64,000 bases of DNA, taken from NCBI GenBank assembly GCA_041398825.1, contig JAWKTX010000016.1, positions 62,001 to 126,000 on the forward strand, given 5' to 3'. This stretch comes from Planctomycetaceae bacterium. GTDB lineage: Bacteria; Planctomycetota; Planctomycetia; Planctomycetales; Planctomycetaceae. Positions 18,338 through 27,143 of this stretch are shown piece by piece; within the stretch, counting starts at the first letter, position 1; every line of letters begins with the position of its first letter. Both the position numbers and the translations under genes were made by a program. A model generated the notes under the pieces. It saw only the letters and a program-made list of their open reading frames with translations, did not search any database and was not told where the DNA came from.

Positions 18338-18796
18338 ATGCAACAGAATCCTGAGAGTCAGTATGTAACCGAACAACTGGCTAACCGTACTCGACTGGTT
18401 TACCTGCTGGTAGGAGACCTTCGTGATCTCCTTGGCGAGCAACTGGATTGTTCAGAGCGGAAGTGGATCTCGGCGATTCTTGACGCACTCGTTGAGTCGC
18501 TTCATTCATTACATGAGCTGAAGGCTCGTGGCGGCTATATGCAGGAGGTCATCGATGAGCGACCCTGCTGGGCAAATCGAGTGCGTCATCTTCAGGACGA
18601 ATATCGACGGCTCTACAGCCAGCTGCAGAATCTGCAGTGCATGATTGGTGTCTGTTCTGACGAACAATTCGGTCAGAGGGTGGAATCCATTCAGCGTGAA
18701 CTGCGGGACTGGATGATGTGGTTCGTTTCCCACGAGCGACACGAATCACGGTTGCTGCAAACCGCTTTTTTGATCGATGTGGGTGGCGGCGACTGA
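18338..18796 (+). CDS. Hypothetical protein, helical (152 aa)
   Basis: The start at 18338 is preceded by GAGGAG seven bases upstream, the best ribosome-binding site in this frame. The product is predicted mainly alpha-helical, with segments such as TRLVYLLVGDLRDLLGEQLD and RRLYSQLQNLQCMIGV. It carries His and Glu residues near the end (SHERHESRLLQTAF) but no recognised motif. It has no signal peptide or membrane segment. Function unknown. Confidence 0.6.
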   Translation: MQQNPESQYVTEQLANRTRLVYLLVGDLRDLLGEQLDCSERKWISAILDALVESLHSLHELKARGGYMQEVIDERPCWANRVRHLQDEYRRLYSQLQNLQCMIGVCSDEQFGQRVESIQRELRDWMMWFVSHERHESRLLQTAFLIDVGGGD

Positions 18797-18890
18797 CGAA
18801 ACCTGTTTCTCACTGCTTACAACCGCATTGACCCCGGTCCTCCGTAATGTTTCGACAGGATGCAGAGCGGCTGGGCTGACCAGATAGCCT

Positions 18891-18975
18891 GTTGAAAAAC
18901 GGGGCTGGCTCGACCAGGAGACATTTAAACACGATCGCTGACAGTCGTCCTGCGCACCTGTCCTGATTTTCCAAC
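18891..18975. repeat. Dispersed palindromic element, copy A
   Basis: An 85-bp imperfect palindrome beginning GTTGAAAAACGGGGCTGG and ending TGTCCTGATTTTCCAAC. The arms pair over most of their length (outer GTTG..AAAA, inner CAGGA..TCCTG), around a centre with TTTAAA. The same layout and much of the same sequence recur at 62846-62931. It lies in a gene-poor gap between the 152-aa gene and a convergent gene. This fits a REP/MITE-like mobile palindrome or a conserved folded RNA/transcription stop. Confidence 0.75.
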
Positions 18976-18986
18976 GGACAGCTAAG

Positions 18987-20759
18987 CTAACTGCCGGCAG
19001 ATTGCCGCCGGTCCGAATATCGCCGGGCCTGCTGCTGGATGCTTCGGAACTCTGCCGCCAGTCTGGCGGATTCGGAAGTCGGAAGACCCAATGGCAAATC
19101 GCTGAGGCCAACCCCCATAAGATGCAGTGCAATGAGCCACTCCCGTCGATCGCTGCGAGAATTCAGAAGCGAGGTCGGAGAATTTTCAATCAGTGCCTGA
19201 ATCCTTGGTATCACACCCGCAGCTTCCGGGCCAAGACGCTTGCAGGCTTCACGAATGCCACTCAGGACCTGACGGCGTGCATGCCAGGGCATCTCGAGAG
19301 ATTGATCCAGCAACGCCATCAGTTGCGGAACTGCATCGGGTCCCAGATCTGCCATCCGTTCAACAAATGGTGCTGCTTCTGTGACCTCCAGTGCCTGCCG
19401 CCAGATCAACTGTTCATTCTCCGTTGGTTCCGCGAAGGTACCGTCCTTCAGACGAACAAGCGAACTGATATACCAGGCTTTTGCACCCGGGTCTCTGGAA
19501 TTCAGATATCTTTGTACAAGCCCGGCTCGCAGCGGCGTCAAATCTGCTTTACCAGACAGTGCAACGCGCAAGGCGTGGGCAGGATCGGCGATCCGATCGT
19601 CTGACAGGATGCGATCGATCAAATGAAACTGGTTGTGATCGGCCGTGTACCGAAATTGCTGCAGCCACATCGGAGCAATCAAAAGCTCGGATTCCGTTGC
19701 AACGGGATTATTGAGCACATCAGTCAATGCCCGCTCTGCTTCGGCAATCATGTGAGGTTGAGGCGTCGGTTGTGGAATACTGACGGTGCGCAAAAGCTCC
19801 ACCGCACTATCGAATTGGTAATAGCGAGCCTGGTTGGAGACTTTGGAACGACCAACGGTGAATTCGGCGGATGCAAATCCATTTGCAGAACTACCGACAT
19901 CAAACCCGAACCAGAAGAGACGTCCCGGGATCGAATGACGGACCAGAGACGATCGTGCAACGACGTCTCCATTTCGATTTCGAACTTCGATACGTTCCAC
20001 CTGTGGCTGTGCCTTGCCCTGAAGCCGTTCGTACTTGATCGTCCAGTCAATCGCGTCAACATCCATCGGCGTGGTGCGTCGAATTTCCTCTCCCCGTGAA
20101 ATCCGCAACGCCCACTCGGACTGAATTGAGCGGTCCGCTTCCTGCATCGAAGCCCGACTATGAAACTGGCGATCCTGTTGCAGCCTTGCAAACTTCTGCA
20201 GGATTGACTGCGGTTCCACTGGAACAACAAGAGTACCCGGATTTCCCCCGCCTTTTCGAAACGTGGCCGAACCCTCTTCGCAAACTCGTGTAACGCTGGT
20301 GACCCCCGGTGTGTCCAGCAGGGCTGCGCACAGGAAGTCACATTCAATAGCCTTGTCACGTGCAGATTTTTGCTGCTTCCACTCGAGAAGAACGTTCCCC
20401 CCAATCGTTAATTTTTGGGTAGGAATGATCTCCGGTCGCGCCGCCTGAATGAACTTGTTCTGCTCGATTGATCGCAAAGGCCACATCACCGTTGCACTCA
20501 GTCCCAGCGTTATCATGAACGCCAATAGGTTGGCAGTCATCTCCGACCGAATGGGCAAAGAAAGTCGAACAAGAAACGTGGCAAGCAGGTAAACAAACAC
20601 CGTCGGAATCACGGCAAGAACTAAACCCGGGATAACCATCAGGAACAAGCCGAGAACGACCAGAGATGGCATGGCCATGACCATGGCTGTGACCAATCCC
20701 AGGGGAATTAGTATCCAGACCAGCACATGACACCGAACACATTCAGGGAGGAATTTCAT
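18987..20759 (-). CDS. Membrane-anchored protein of unknown function (590 aa)
   Basis: ATG at 20759 is used because GGAAT sits about six bases upstream; a TTG start eight codons earlier is possible. Three hydrophobic segments lie in the first 105 residues (VLVWILIPLGLVTAMVMAMP, then LVVLGLFLMVIPGLVLAVIP and a third near 85-100). The remaining approximately 480 residues are hydrophilic, predicted extracytoplasmic or cytoplasmic, with alpha-helical repeat-like stretches toward the C-terminus (DAVPQLMALLDQ, EAAGVIPRIQALIE) that resemble HEAT/ARM repeats. No enzyme motif was found. It converges with the upstream plus-strand gene. Confidence 0.72.
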   Translation of the reverse strand: MKFLPECVRCHVLVWILIPLGLVTAMVMAMPSLVVLGLFLMVIPGLVLAVIPTVFVYLLATFLVRLSLPIRSEMTANLLAFMITLGLSATVMWPLRSIEQNKFIQAARPEIIPTQKLTIGGNVLLEWKQQKSARDKAIECDFLCAALLDTPGVTSVTRVCEEGSATFRKGGGNPGTLVVPVEPQSILQKFARLQQDRQFHSRASMQEADRSIQSEWALRISRGEEIRRTTPMDVDAIDWTIKYERLQGKAQPQVERIEVRNRNGDVVARSSLVRHSIPGRLFWFGFDVGSSANGFASAEFTVGRSKVSNQARYYQFDSAVELLRTVSIPQPTPQPHMIAEAERALTDVLNNPVATESELLIAPMWLQQFRYTADHNQFHLIDRILSDDRIADPAHALRVALSGKADLTPLRAGLVQRYLNSRDPGAKAWYISSLVRLKDGTFAEPTENEQLIWRQALEVTEAAPFVERMADLGPDAVPQLMALLDQSLEMPWHARRQVLSGIREACKRLGPEAAGVIPRIQALIENSPTSLLNSRSDRREWLIALHLMGVGLSDLPLGLPTSESARLAAEFRSIQQQARRYSDRRQSAGS

Positions 20760-21208
20760 CAGGATTCCGCGACGCAGGAGCAAGAGACTGAACGACTCAT
20801 GAGTGTGGATCGAAGCAAAACAGACACCCTTAGAGTAGTTCAGCCTGCGTGTATCAAAGCTCGCTTTTGGTGGAACGCGAATGATTGACTGGATGGGTTG
20901 GAGTGATCGGACCGGCCTTTTGGATTGATGTTGTTCAGCGAGTAACTTTGAAGAGGGATCTCCCCAGATCGGTCACTTGCCTGAATAACCGTTGCCCCGT
21001 CGACCGTCGGCGATCCAACACTGCGTCGATCCAACACTGCGTCGATCCAGCACTGCGGCGTTCCGGTGATGCCAATCGAAAAGCCAGCGTTTTCGGCGAA
21101 AGTCGCATCGAAATCCGGAAATCGCGGACGGATCCCATACGCTGAACCTCGGTTCTAAAGCAGGACAACGACCTTGCTTGTCTGCCCCACGTGCGATAGG
21201 CTGCAGAA
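20760..21208. other. Divergent intergenic region upstream of the efflux island
   Basis: This 449-bp gap separates a minus-strand gene from the first Cys-rich gene of the efflux island and so should contain promoters for both. Its one clear structure is a 16-bp tandem repeat at 21011-21058. Open frames on the minus strand here include the repeat and have no domain support. Confidence 0.5.
21011..21058. repeat. 16-bp tandem repeat, 3 copies
   Basis: Unit CGATCCAACACTGCGT occurs twice perfectly (21011-21026, 21027-21042) and a third time with two changes (21043-21058). The period of 16 bp is not a multiple of three, which argues against coding use. It lies about 150 bp upstream of the Cys-rich gene at 21209. 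Confidence 0.9.
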
Positions 21209-21610
21209 ATGGGAAGATTTCTGCTCGCATTCACGCTCACCACCAGCCTGCTGCTGTGCCCGTTCCGTTGCATGTCCTGCGACTCGGATGCATTGCAGAA
21301 AGGTGATGTTGTGCGTTCGGTGTGTCCCTGCTGCCACCGAGACAAAGATTGCGACGATTCCCCGCTAAAGAGCGATGATCCAGACAATAACTGTTCCTGC
21401 CCGAACTGTATCTGCGAAGGTGCAACGCTTCCGGATGGCCCCAGGGTGGCAGCAGTTGATTTCCAGTTGGCTTTGGCTCACTGGTTTATTCAACAGGATG
21501 CCGACGCGAATTGTAGGATTGACTGCCGCTCGACTGCTCCGGCGAATCCACCGCCACGTTTGGTCTGTGGCCACATTGCGCGCGCTGCTTTCCAGGTCTG
21601 GCTGATTTAA
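21209..21610 (+). CDS. Small exported Cys-rich protein (133 aa), candidate periplasmic metal binder
   Basis: N-terminal hydrophobic segment (MGRFLLAFTLTTSLLLCPF) suggests export. The chain has 14 Cys, clustered as VCPCCHRDKDC and NCSCPNCIC, patterns suited to soft-metal or zinc binding. The C-terminus reads CGHIARAAFQVWLI, with a G-x3-R-x3-Q-V spacing also found at the end of the Cys-rich protein at 28842. It opens the efflux island and is about 195 bp upstream of the first permease. Function unknown; metal binding is an inference from composition and context. Confidence 0.72.
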   Translation: MGRFLLAFTLTTSLLLCPFRCMSCDSDALQKGDVVRSVCPCCHRDKDCDDSPLKSDDPDNNCSCPNCICEGATLPDGPRVAAVDFQLALAHWFIQQDADANCRIDCRSTAPANPPPRLVCGHIARAAFQVWLI

Positions 21611-21804
21611 CCTTGCTGCGGCCCTCTTTTCTTCCGCCGCCTTCCCAAACCTGTGTGACTCAATACGCCTGAATGGCGTGCGGATTTCGCATTCACCATT
21701 CGCGACAGAATTCCCTCCGTAAGGCTCAGCGCATTTGTGCTTGCGCCCGGTTATTTGATGTCGAGAATGATCTCATACCTGCCCTGAACCAGACACGACC
21801 GCAG

Positions 21805-22959
21805 ATGCTGCTTCCCTGGGAATATGGTGTTCGCAATCTGGCCCGTCGGCCTGTACGAACGGCACTTACGCTCGTTGCTTTGGCGACGGTGGTGATGCTG
21901 GTGTTCGTCGTTGTGGGCTTCATTCGAGGGCTGGAACAATCGCTGGCGATCAGTGGGGATCCCGATGTTGTACTGGTCTATTCGGTCAACTCAGAGGAGA
22001 ACATCGAGAACTCGTCCATTGAGGCTCGGACGCCGGAGTTGCTGACCGCCAGCATCGATGACGTTTGGAATCGGTTCGGCGTGCCGCATGTGTCTCCAGA
22101 GTTGTACATGGGAACGCGTGTCAGGTTCCGCGATGGCTCTGGCGGTTTGGGATTGGTGCGAGGTGTCACTCGCAAGGCCCCACTCGTTCGACGCAGCGCG
22201 CGATTAAGGCAGGGCCGTTGGCCGCAGGCGGGTGAAGTTATTGTTGGGCGATTGGCATCTGCCAAACTTGGTATCGACGACGACCATCTGGCGATCGGAC
22301 AAACCATCGAATTCGAAGGTCAGTCCTGGCTGATCTGCGGCGAATTCTCTGCCGGGGGAGCAGCCTATGAATCTGAGATCTGGTGTCCGCTGGCGGATTT
22401 TCAAACTGCGACCCGGCGGCAGGACATCAGTCTGGTGGCCATGTTACTTGCGCCGGAAGCAACTGCAGCCAATGTCTCGCTGTTTTGCAAGCAGCGAACC
22501 GATCTGGAGCTGCGGGCGATTCGCGAGATCGATTATTACGGACTGCTTCAACAGCATTATCGACCAGTTCGGCTATTGGCATGGCTGGTTGTGATACTGG
22601 TAGCCGGGGCAGGCGTCTTCGCCGGATTGAACATGATGTATGGAGCGGTCGCCGGTCGAGTGCGCGAGATCGCAACTCTGCAGGCGATCGGATATCGACG
22701 GCGAGCAATTCTTCTGAGCCTTGTGCAGGAAGGCGTACTGCTGGCTGCCGCCGCTTCGCTTCTGGCAGGTGGCGTCGCACTCGTCTTTCTGAATGAAACC
22801 GCGGTGCGATTTACGATGGGAGCGTTTGTATTGCGTATCGACAGCGTCGCCATCCTGTGGGGCTGCGGCGCAGGGATTTTGTTAGGCGTCCTTGGTGCAC
22901 TGCCACCGGCACTCAAGGCACTTCACATATCGGTGGCGACTTCACTCAAAGCAAATTAA
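21805..22959 (+). CDS. FtsX/MacB-type ABC transporter permease (384 aa)
   Basis: An N-terminal membrane segment (ALTLVALATVVMLVFVVVGF) follows NLARRPVRT, a motif typical of MacB-like permeases. A large periplasmic domain comes next (about 50-260), then three C-terminal transmembrane segments including VREIATLQAIGYRRRAILLS, the characteristic FtsX coupling region. ATG at 21805 is chosen over an upstream open frame to 21673 because MLLPWEYGVRNLARRP starts the family domain. It is followed within 12 bp by the lipoprotein gene. Together with the adaptor, ATPase and second permease it likely forms a DevBCA/MacAB-type exporter. Confidence 0.9.
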   Translation: MLLPWEYGVRNLARRPVRTALTLVALATVVMLVFVVVGFIRGLEQSLAISGDPDVVLVYSVNSEENIENSSIEARTPELLTASIDDVWNRFGVPHVSPELYMGTRVRFRDGSGGLGLVRGVTRKAPLVRRSARLRQGRWPQAGEVIVGRLASAKLGIDDDHLAIGQTIEFEGQSWLICGEFSAGGAAYESEIWCPLADFQTATRRQDISLVAMLLAPEATAANVSLFCKQRTDLELRAIREIDYYGLLQQHYRPVRLLAWLVVILVAGAGVFAGLNMMYGAVAGRVREIATLQAIGYRRRAILLSLVQEGVLLAAAASLLAGGVALVFLNETAVRFTMGAFVLRIDSVAILWGCGAGILLGVLGALPPALKALHISVATSLKAN

Positions 22960-22971
22960 AGGAGAACGGAA

Positions 22972-23493
22972 ATGAAAGTGTTGAATGGAATATTCGTATG
23001 TGTGCTGACACTCTCCGTGGGATGCGGAACGTCCAATATGGGCAGCCCCGAGGCCTCGTCGAAGCCCGCTGCCGAAGGTGCTCAGTTTGTCACGATGATG
23101 GAACCTGCCGACGCTATCCCGGTCGGAGCCGCCCGTGAATCCGCTGAAGATACACAGGATGTGACGCTGGTTGGGAGAATTGGCGGATCGTCCGAGCCGT
23201 TCGTCGAAGGATTGGCTGCGTTTACGATTGTCGACCCGAAGGTACCGCACTGTGCCCCGGACGAAGGTTGCCCAACTCCGTGGGATTACTGCTGCACGCA
23301 GGATCAGGTCAAAGGCAACATCGCCACAGTGAAGGTCGTGGATGACGCAGGCAATCCGGTGTCCGGCGATGCTCGCCAATTACTGGGCGTCAGGGAACTT
23401 TCGACCGTCGTTGTTCGAGGTAAGGCAGAACGTGACGACCGGGGAAATCTGACAATTGCCACCCATCAGATTTTTGTTCGACCCGGCGAGTAA
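22972..23493 (+). CDS. Lipoprotein of the efflux operon (173 aa, function unknown)
   Basis: A lipobox (LSVGC, Cys18) follows a short signal, preceded by AAGGAGAACGGAA as a strong ribosome-binding site. After a linker, residues 62-170 form a beta-rich domain: VTLVGRIGG, AAFTIVDPKVPHC, PTPWDYCCTQDQ, TVVVRGKAERD, reminiscent of small OB-fold-like periplasmic domains. The conserved-looking WDYCC plus two nearby Cys (PHC, EGC) could bind metal or form disulfides. It is sandwiched between the permease and the HlyD adaptor (12 and 3 bp gaps). This makes a role in exporter assembly or substrate sensing likely, though unproven. Confidence 0.8.
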   Translation: MKVLNGIFVCVLTLSVGCGTSNMGSPEASSKPAAEGAQFVTMMEPADAIPVGAARESAEDTQDVTLVGRIGGSSEPFVEGLAAFTIVDPKVPHCAPDEGCPTPWDYCCTQDQVKGNIATVKVVDDAGNPVSGDARQLLGVRELSTVVVRGKAERDDRGNLTIATHQIFVRPGE

Positions 23494-23496
23494 ACC

Positions 23497-25053
23497 ATGA
23501 GCGACACGCAACTGGACCTAAGAAATCTGGCGCTCAATCGTTCGCATTCTTCAACAAGCGGGAAGCCGCGACGCCGACGAAGGTTGTTGCGGTACGTCCT
23601 GCCCTTGAGCATTCTGGCTGGTTTCGTGGGACTGATCGTTGCCGCAAGTGGACGTCAATTCCTGCCGGGTACGTCTGTGACCGTCGTGCCTGTCATTGTG
23701 CAGCGGAGCGAGATTCAGCAGGCTGGCAGGGCCTTATTTCAGGCGGCCGGCTGGATCGAACCAAGACCAACGTCCGTCAGCGTCCCTGCGCTGGCACCGG
23801 GAGTGATTGAAGAGCTTCTGGTTGTTGAAGGTCAGGAAGTGAAACGGGGAGAGACGATTGCCCGGCTGATTTCTGTCGACGCTGAAATTGCTGTCGAGCA
23901 GGCCCGCGCGTCGCTGGCACTTAGCGAAGGCGAACTGCAGCGGGCGCAGGCGGAACTGAAGGCAGCTGAGTCACGACTTAACAATCCCCTGCACCTGAAA
24001 GCTCCGCTGTCTGAGGCTCGCAGTCTACTGGCAAAAACGATAACAGACAGTCAGAAACTGCCGTTCGTAATCAGAGCTGCCGAGGCTACGGTGGATTTCA
24101 CCCGCCGCAGTTTTGAAGGGAAACGAAATGCGGGAGAGAGCATTCCACAGGTAGTCGTACTGCAGTCGGAACGGGATTACCTGACCGCTCGAGCGGAACT
24201 CGAAGAGTTACAGACACGTGCTCCCAATCTGAAGCGGGAAATTGAAGCTCTTCAGGAGAAAGTGCAGGCACTGGAAGAACAGTTGGGCCTGTTGATAGAG
24301 GAGCACCGACAGGTCGGCGAAGCGCGTGCCAAAGTTAACTCGGCCACAGCCGCGTGCGACGACGCAGGACTCAGACTGCGGCAGGCCGAACTCACGCTTC
24401 AACGCATGCAGATTTGTGCGCCAATGGACGGCCGCGTGCTGCGACTACTGGCTTCGCCCGGGACGCGTATGATGGGGCTTGAACAAACGGCCGGACAGAA
24501 TTCCAGTACCGTGGTGGAAATGTACGATCCCGCGCGACTTCAGGTGCGAGCCGACGTGCGCCTCGAAGACGTTCCGCTGGTTACGCCGGGAGCACCGGTC
24601 GAAATTAAAACCGCCTCTTCGTTCCATCCGATCAATGGCACCGTGCTTCAGTCGACCAGTACGGCCAACATTCAAAAGAACACCCTGGAAGTCAAAGTCG
24701 AACTGATCGATCCGCCTTCGACCGTACGCCCGGAGATGCTGGTCACGGCGACGTTTCTTGCTCCGAGATCCAACACGCCCCCCGAATTACCCCTCGAAAC
24801 CGACAGAATTTTTGTTCCCGGGCAGCTCGTGTCCTCGAACGATTCCGGATCGATGGTTTGGCTCGTTGACGAAAACAACCTGGCGACCCTCAGGACCGTG
24901 ACACTCGGTGGCGACGGCCGGAACGGACTTGTCGAAGTGACCGCTGGTCTGAACGAGACAGACAAGCTGATTGCCTCGGCAACCAGCGAGCTGAACCCCG
25001 GCGAAACAGTTGTTATTCGTGAAGAAGATCCAAAGATCGGTGTGGAGAAATAG
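23497..25053 (+). CDS. HlyD/DevB-type periplasmic adaptor (membrane fusion) protein (518 aa)
   Basis: One N-terminal membrane segment (VLPLSILAGFVGLIVAASG) is followed by a biotinyl-lipoyl-like half motif (GVIEELLVVEGQEVKRGETI). A long coiled-coil hairpin spans roughly residues 130-290 (Glu/Gln/Leu-rich, EIEALQEKVQALEEQLGLL), then the returning lipoyl half (MDGRVLRLLASPGTRM) and beta-barrel domains. This order is that of adaptors linking an inner-membrane pump with a TolC channel. It lies between the lipoprotein and ATPase genes with 3-bp gaps, in the same operon. Confidence 0.93.
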   Translation: MSDTQLDLRNLALNRSHSSTSGKPRRRRRLLRYVLPLSILAGFVGLIVAASGRQFLPGTSVTVVPVIVQRSEIQQAGRALFQAAGWIEPRPTSVSVPALAPGVIEELLVVEGQEVKRGETIARLISVDAEIAVEQARASLALSEGELQRAQAELKAAESRLNNPLHLKAPLSEARSLLAKTITDSQKLPFVIRAAEATVDFTRRSFEGKRNAGESIPQVVVLQSERDYLTARAELEELQTRAPNLKREIEALQEKVQALEEQLGLLIEEHRQVGEARAKVNSATAACDDAGLRLRQAELTLQRMQICAPMDGRVLRLLASPGTRMMGLEQTAGQNSSTVVEMYDPARLQVRADVRLEDVPLVTPGAPVEIKTASSFHPINGTVLQSTSTANIQKNTLEVKVELIDPPSTVRPEMLVTATFLAPRSNTPPELPLETDRIFVPGQLVSSNDSGSMVWLVDENNLATLRTVTLGGDGRNGLVEVTAGLNETDKLIASATSELNPGETVVIREEDPKIGVEK

Positions 25054-25056
25054 AAT

Positions 25057-25746
25057 ATGCCACTCGTCGCACTGCAGAACGTCACCAGATGCTTTACGAA
25101 AGGTGGTGAAACCATCACACCCCTTGACGACGTGAGCCTGAAGATTGATGAGGGAGAGTTTGTGTCGCTGATGGGACCGAGTGGAACCGGAAAGAGTACT
25201 CTTCTGAATCTGGTCAGCGGCATCGACCAACCGGATTCCGGTCGAATCATTGTGGCCGGAACCGAAATCTCCAGCCTGTCTCGCAGTCGACTGGCCGACT
25301 GGCGTGCTGCAAATCTTGGTTACATTTTTCAGACGCACAACCTGATACCCGTGCTCACCGCATATGAGAATGTGGAGTTACCAACACTGCTGCTGAAACT
25401 TTCCTCAACCGAACGCCATCAGCGCGTGGAACTGGCACTTGAAGCGGTCGGTCTCACCGATCGAGCACATCATTATCCCCGACAGCTGTCCGGCGGTCAG
25501 GAACAACGGGTGGGAATTGCTCGCGCAATTGTCGCCCATCCCAAAGTGGTCGTGGCCGACGAGCCAACAGGCAGTCTCGACACGGAAACGAGTCAGCAGA
25601 TTCAGGTGTTGCTGCAGCGTCTTAATCGCGAACTGAACATCACCATTCTGATGGTGACCCATGACCGCGACGTAGCAAGCATCGCGTCCCGACTGTTGAT
25701 TCTGGATCGGGGAAAGTTCCTGGAGCCAGCCACTACGACCGTCTGA
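25057..25746 (+). CDS. LolD/MacB-type ABC transporter ATPase (229 aa)
   Basis: Walker A GPSGTGKST, Q-loop IFQTHNLIP, signature LSGGQEQRVGIARA, Walker B VVVADEPTGSLD, and H-loop VTHDRD are all present and unchanged. Length is typical for the stand-alone ATPases that drive FtsX-type permeases. The unit lies between the adaptor and the second permease with 3- and 15-bp gaps. It probably energises the two FtsX-like permeases at 21805 and 25762 as a heterodimer. Confidence 0.96.
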   Translation: MPLVALQNVTRCFTKGGETITPLDDVSLKIDEGEFVSLMGPSGTGKSTLLNLVSGIDQPDSGRIIVAGTEISSLSRSRLADWRAANLGYIFQTHNLIPVLTAYENVELPTLLLKLSSTERHQRVELALEAVGLTDRAHHYPRQLSGGQEQRVGIARAIVAHPKVVVADEPTGSLDTETSQQIQVLLQRLNRELNITILMVTHDRDVASIASRLLILDRGKFLEPATTTV

Positions 25747-25761
25747 CGCGAACGAATTCCT

Positions 25762-26895
25762 ATGTTGACGTATGTTTTCAAAACCCTGTGGCGACATCGC
25801 ACGCGGAGTCTTCTGACTGTGTCCGGAGCCGCTGTGGCCATGTTCGTCTTCTGCTTCGTTGGCTCAGTTCAGGAAGGACTTCGTCGACTGACCACCGGCG
25901 CGGATGCTGATCGCAGCCTGATTGTTTTTCAGGAGAACCGCTTCTGCCCGACCAGCAGTCGATTGCCCGAAGACTATGCGAGACAGATTCTGCAATTGCC
26001 GGGCGTGCGTGATGTGATGCCAATCCAGGTCTGGACCAATAATTGTCGAGCCAGCCTGGACATTGTTGTGTTCAACGGCGCTGCCCCTGAACAAATTCAG
26101 AAGTCGCGTCCGGTCAAATTGCTGACAGGTTCGTGGGGCGACTTTCAGGCACGGCGCGATGCAGCCATCGTTGGACGGAATGTGGCTCAGCGACGGGGGC
26201 TATCTATTGGTGATCAATTCTCAATTGGCGACGTTTCCGTGCATGTGTCCGGGATCTTTGCATCTTCGGTTCCTGCGGAAGAGAACCTGATCTACACCAG
26301 TCTTCAGTTTCTCCAGTACACACGCGGACTGGATGCTGCGGGCCTGGTCACACAACATGAAGTGCTGCTGACGACTGAAGCGGACCCGGATCAGGTGGCC
26401 GCCGAAATCGACCGCGTGTTACGCGCCGGCCCCGTTGCTACCACCACGAGACGTAAGGGCGCATTCCAGGCCAGCACACTGTCGGACCTCGTTGATCTGA
26501 TTGGCTTTGCCCACTGGCTGGGCTACGCCTGCGTCGGACTGGTGCTGTCGCTGGTGGCAACAACCACCGTGATGAGCGTTCAGGACCGCCTGAAGGAATA
26601 CGCCGTACTGCAGACGATCGGTGTGAGACCAATGCGAACGATGCGACTGGTCCTTGCCGAAAGCACAATTCTGTGCCTGATCGGAGGTCTGACGGGAACA
26701 CTGGCGGCAAACAGTTTGCTTGCCTGCGGAGGCTTCGCGATCGGTGCCGAAGGAGCGACCATTGCATTCCGACCATCGCTCAGTTTGCTCACAACTGGTT
26801 TGGGCGTGTCCCTGCTCGTTGGTATTTCAGCTGGCATCGCACCTGCGATTCAGGCTTCGACGGTGCCCATTGTAGCAGCACTGAGGCAGGAATAA
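25762..26895 (+). CDS. FtsX/MacB-type ABC transporter permease, second subunit (377 aa)
   Basis: Same architecture as the permease at 21805: an N-terminal membrane helix after TLWRHRTRSLLTVSG, a periplasmic domain, and C-terminal membrane segments with DRLKEYAVLQTIGVRPMRTM. The two permeases share layout but differ in sequence, which suggests a heterodimeric exporter. No TolC gene overlaps; a 248-bp gap separates it from the outer-membrane gene, so a second promoter there is possible. Confidence 0.92.
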   Translation: MLTYVFKTLWRHRTRSLLTVSGAAVAMFVFCFVGSVQEGLRRLTTGADADRSLIVFQENRFCPTSSRLPEDYARQILQLPGVRDVMPIQVWTNNCRASLDIVVFNGAAPEQIQKSRPVKLLTGSWGDFQARRDAAIVGRNVAQRRGLSIGDQFSIGDVSVHVSGIFASSVPAEENLIYTSLQFLQYTRGLDAAGLVTQHEVLLTTEADPDQVAAEIDRVLRAGPVATTTRRKGAFQASTLSDLVDLIGFAHWLGYACVGLVLSLVATTTVMSVQDRLKEYAVLQTIGVRPMRTMRLVLAESTILCLIGGLTGTLAANSLLACGGFAIGAEGATIAFRPSLSLLTTGLGVSLLVGISAGIAPAIQASTVPIVAALRQE

Positions 26896-27143
26896 GTGTC
26901 GATGTCGCCTTGAGTATTGTTCCGGGGAGATCGTTTGGCACCGTTGGATTCCCTACAATCGCTAAGACATTCAATCCTCACGGATCCATCGCAGACGACC
27001 ACACGGAGCCGGGCATCCAATCTACTTCAACATTCTGGAGCGGCCGATAGAGAAATCGGGAACCGTGCCATGCCAATTCAGCGATTCGCCTTATTGAAGA
27101 CGGGTGGCTGACTCGCGTGTATGGATACGCAGGGATGTGTGAC

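Noticed and set aside
21011..21058. CRISPR array
   Set aside because: Units are directly adjacent with no spacers and only 16 bp long.
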